From: Acanthosepion lycidas
Taxonomy: Eukaryota > Mollusca > Cephalopoda > Sepiida > Sepiidae
NCBI GenBank assembly: GCA_963932145.1
Contig: OZ010574.1
Location: 64,179,378 to 64,243,377, forward strand
DNA: 64,000 nucleotides
Reading direction: 5' to 3'
Positions within the stretch are counted from its first letter, which is position 1; every line of letters starts with the position of its first letter. Position numbers and translations under genes: made by a program. Of this stretch, positions 63,051 to 64,000 are shown piece by piece. The notes under the pieces are model-generated. The model saw nothing but the letters and a program-made list of their open reading frames with translations, did not search any database and had not been told where the DNA came from.

Positions 63051-63640
63051 TATATATATAACGTGATGCGTAGTTCACAATGTCCAAGATTGTCCAAAAA
63101 AATACAAGAGAAATCACACCTTGTTCATCATCATTCACTTTTTTCTTTTCTTTTTTTCTTCCCTGTTTTTTCCTCTTGAAGATGAAAGCTTGTGAACAAG
63201 GAGATTTTGTGCCTCCGATGTTTTCATGACTACTGACCAACACCAGAGCATTACTTAAGATGACTAAACTTTGTGCTCTGTTGGTATACCAAATGTCAAG
63301 AATACAAACACTTTATAACCATTAATGCTTAATATCTTCGAGAATTCTAGGAAATCAATATACACAATATGAGGTAAAAAAAAATTGTTTCATTCATTTA
63401 CACGCTCTCATATTTTTAATATGTTTTTAGCTTCTTTCTTTTTCTTTTCATAAAAACACCTGAAGCTGTTAATGGATGAGAGGAATAAATATTTCTTACT
63501 TTTATTCAGAAAGTTTTTGTATAAACAACTTGTTTGTGTAACACCTGATAAAGTAAAGGCAACCTCGATATCCCAAAGAAGACTATGTTTATCCAAATAA
63601 CTAAATTTTTCATACAAACTTCTCCATTCATGGATTTTCA
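63051..63640. other. No gene recognised
   Basis: AT-rich. Minus-strand frames of 69 and 77 codons (63243-63034 and 63641-63408) show no known motif; the first overlaps a Lys-rich simple stretch. Confidence 0.35.
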
Positions 63641-63659
63641 TTTTTATGATTTAATAATC

Positions 63660-63960
63660 TTTTTGCTTCAACCATTTCACCCCAAGCAAAGCAATATAGC
63701 CACTAAGACACATGAGGTTACTGAGTATGAAAGAGTATAAGAAAAAACATTATTAAGGAGCAAGAACAATAAAAGAACATAAATTAAAAAGATGGAAGAT
63801 AACAATTGATATTGCATTTTGTTTTTGAAGATCAAATTTGGTTGGAAAGCAAGAAGCCAGAAGAGATTTCTACAAGATATTTCTGAACATCTTTGGTGAC
63901 ATGCATGGCATTCAAATAAAAGAACATCAAATTTAAGAACATGACTTCAAATAAAATGTT
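63660..63960 (-). mobile_element. LINE-A 3' portion (minus)
   Basis: 'caaccatttcaccccaagca' with 'atatagccactaagacacat' is the reversed LINE-A 3' UTR. It continues as reversed, decayed C-terminal coding sequence to about 63900. Confidence 0.7.
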
Positions 63961-64000
63961 AGGGAGGAAACCAGAGTCAATATTCAAAATAGAACTGTTA

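Overview
This is eukaryotic, AT-rich, intron-and-repeat sequence from an animal. I think a mollusc is likely, probably a cephalopod such as an octopus or squid. The reasons are the density of degenerate non-LTR retrotransposons with CR1/Jockey-like and RTE-like reverse transcriptases, Penelope-like and Helitron remnants, tRNA- and 5S-derived SINEs, long (TA)n runs and very low gene density. The species is inference, because no host gene could be identified by name. There are no prokaryotic operons, CRISPR arrays or intact RNA genes.

Layout. 0-9.5 kb: a mariner-type miniature element, RTE-like and CR1-like LINE remnants, a possible minus-strand exon (2363-2543), and a plus-strand pair of phase-compatible exons (4211-4253 and 5940-6040) that could be the 3' end of a gene. 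A 69-bp minisatellite (8.1-8.9 kb) and a possible minus-strand terminal exon (9271-9464) follow. 10-20 kb: LINE fragments, nested inverted repeats (12.0-15.8 kb), a palindromic SINE cluster with long TA runs (17.4-18.1 kb), a 277-bp direct duplication of which one copy carries a mariner miniature element, and a mariner transposase relic (19.1-19.8 kb). 20-31 kb: mostly LINE fragments (minus strand) and microsatellites. 31-34.3 kb: a broken Helitron with Rep and PIF1-like helicase parts, joined to a LINE 3' end. 36-38.3 kb: a Tigger/pogo-like non-autonomous transposon and a minisatellite with a 111-bp higher-order period. 39-48 kb: a miniature element, a mariner relic, a possible terminal exon (41999-42136), then a 2.4-kb CR1-like LINE abutting a Penelope-like element. 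49-58.8 kb: SINEs, including 5S/tRNA chimeric copies, and an inverted duplication of about 410 bp with one arm again carrying a miniature element. 59-64 kb: a second copy of the 770-bp element seen at 14.1 kb, a strong exon pair (60326-60443 and 61953-62171), and LINE/SINE fragments.

The window is therefore mostly a transposon graveyard with a few host exons separated by large introns. Three LINE families recur and are named here for convenience. LINE-A is CR1/Jockey-like; its 3' end has a 'ggggtgaaatg' motif before poly(A). LINE-B is a relative of A; its 3' end has 'ccttgtacaaggtgaac' followed by poly(A). LINE-C is RTE-like. The mariner-type miniature elements occur six times, in two size classes (79-80 bp and 102 bp). 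Two of them have matching unoccupied sites elsewhere in this window, which fixes their borders and TA target duplication directly.
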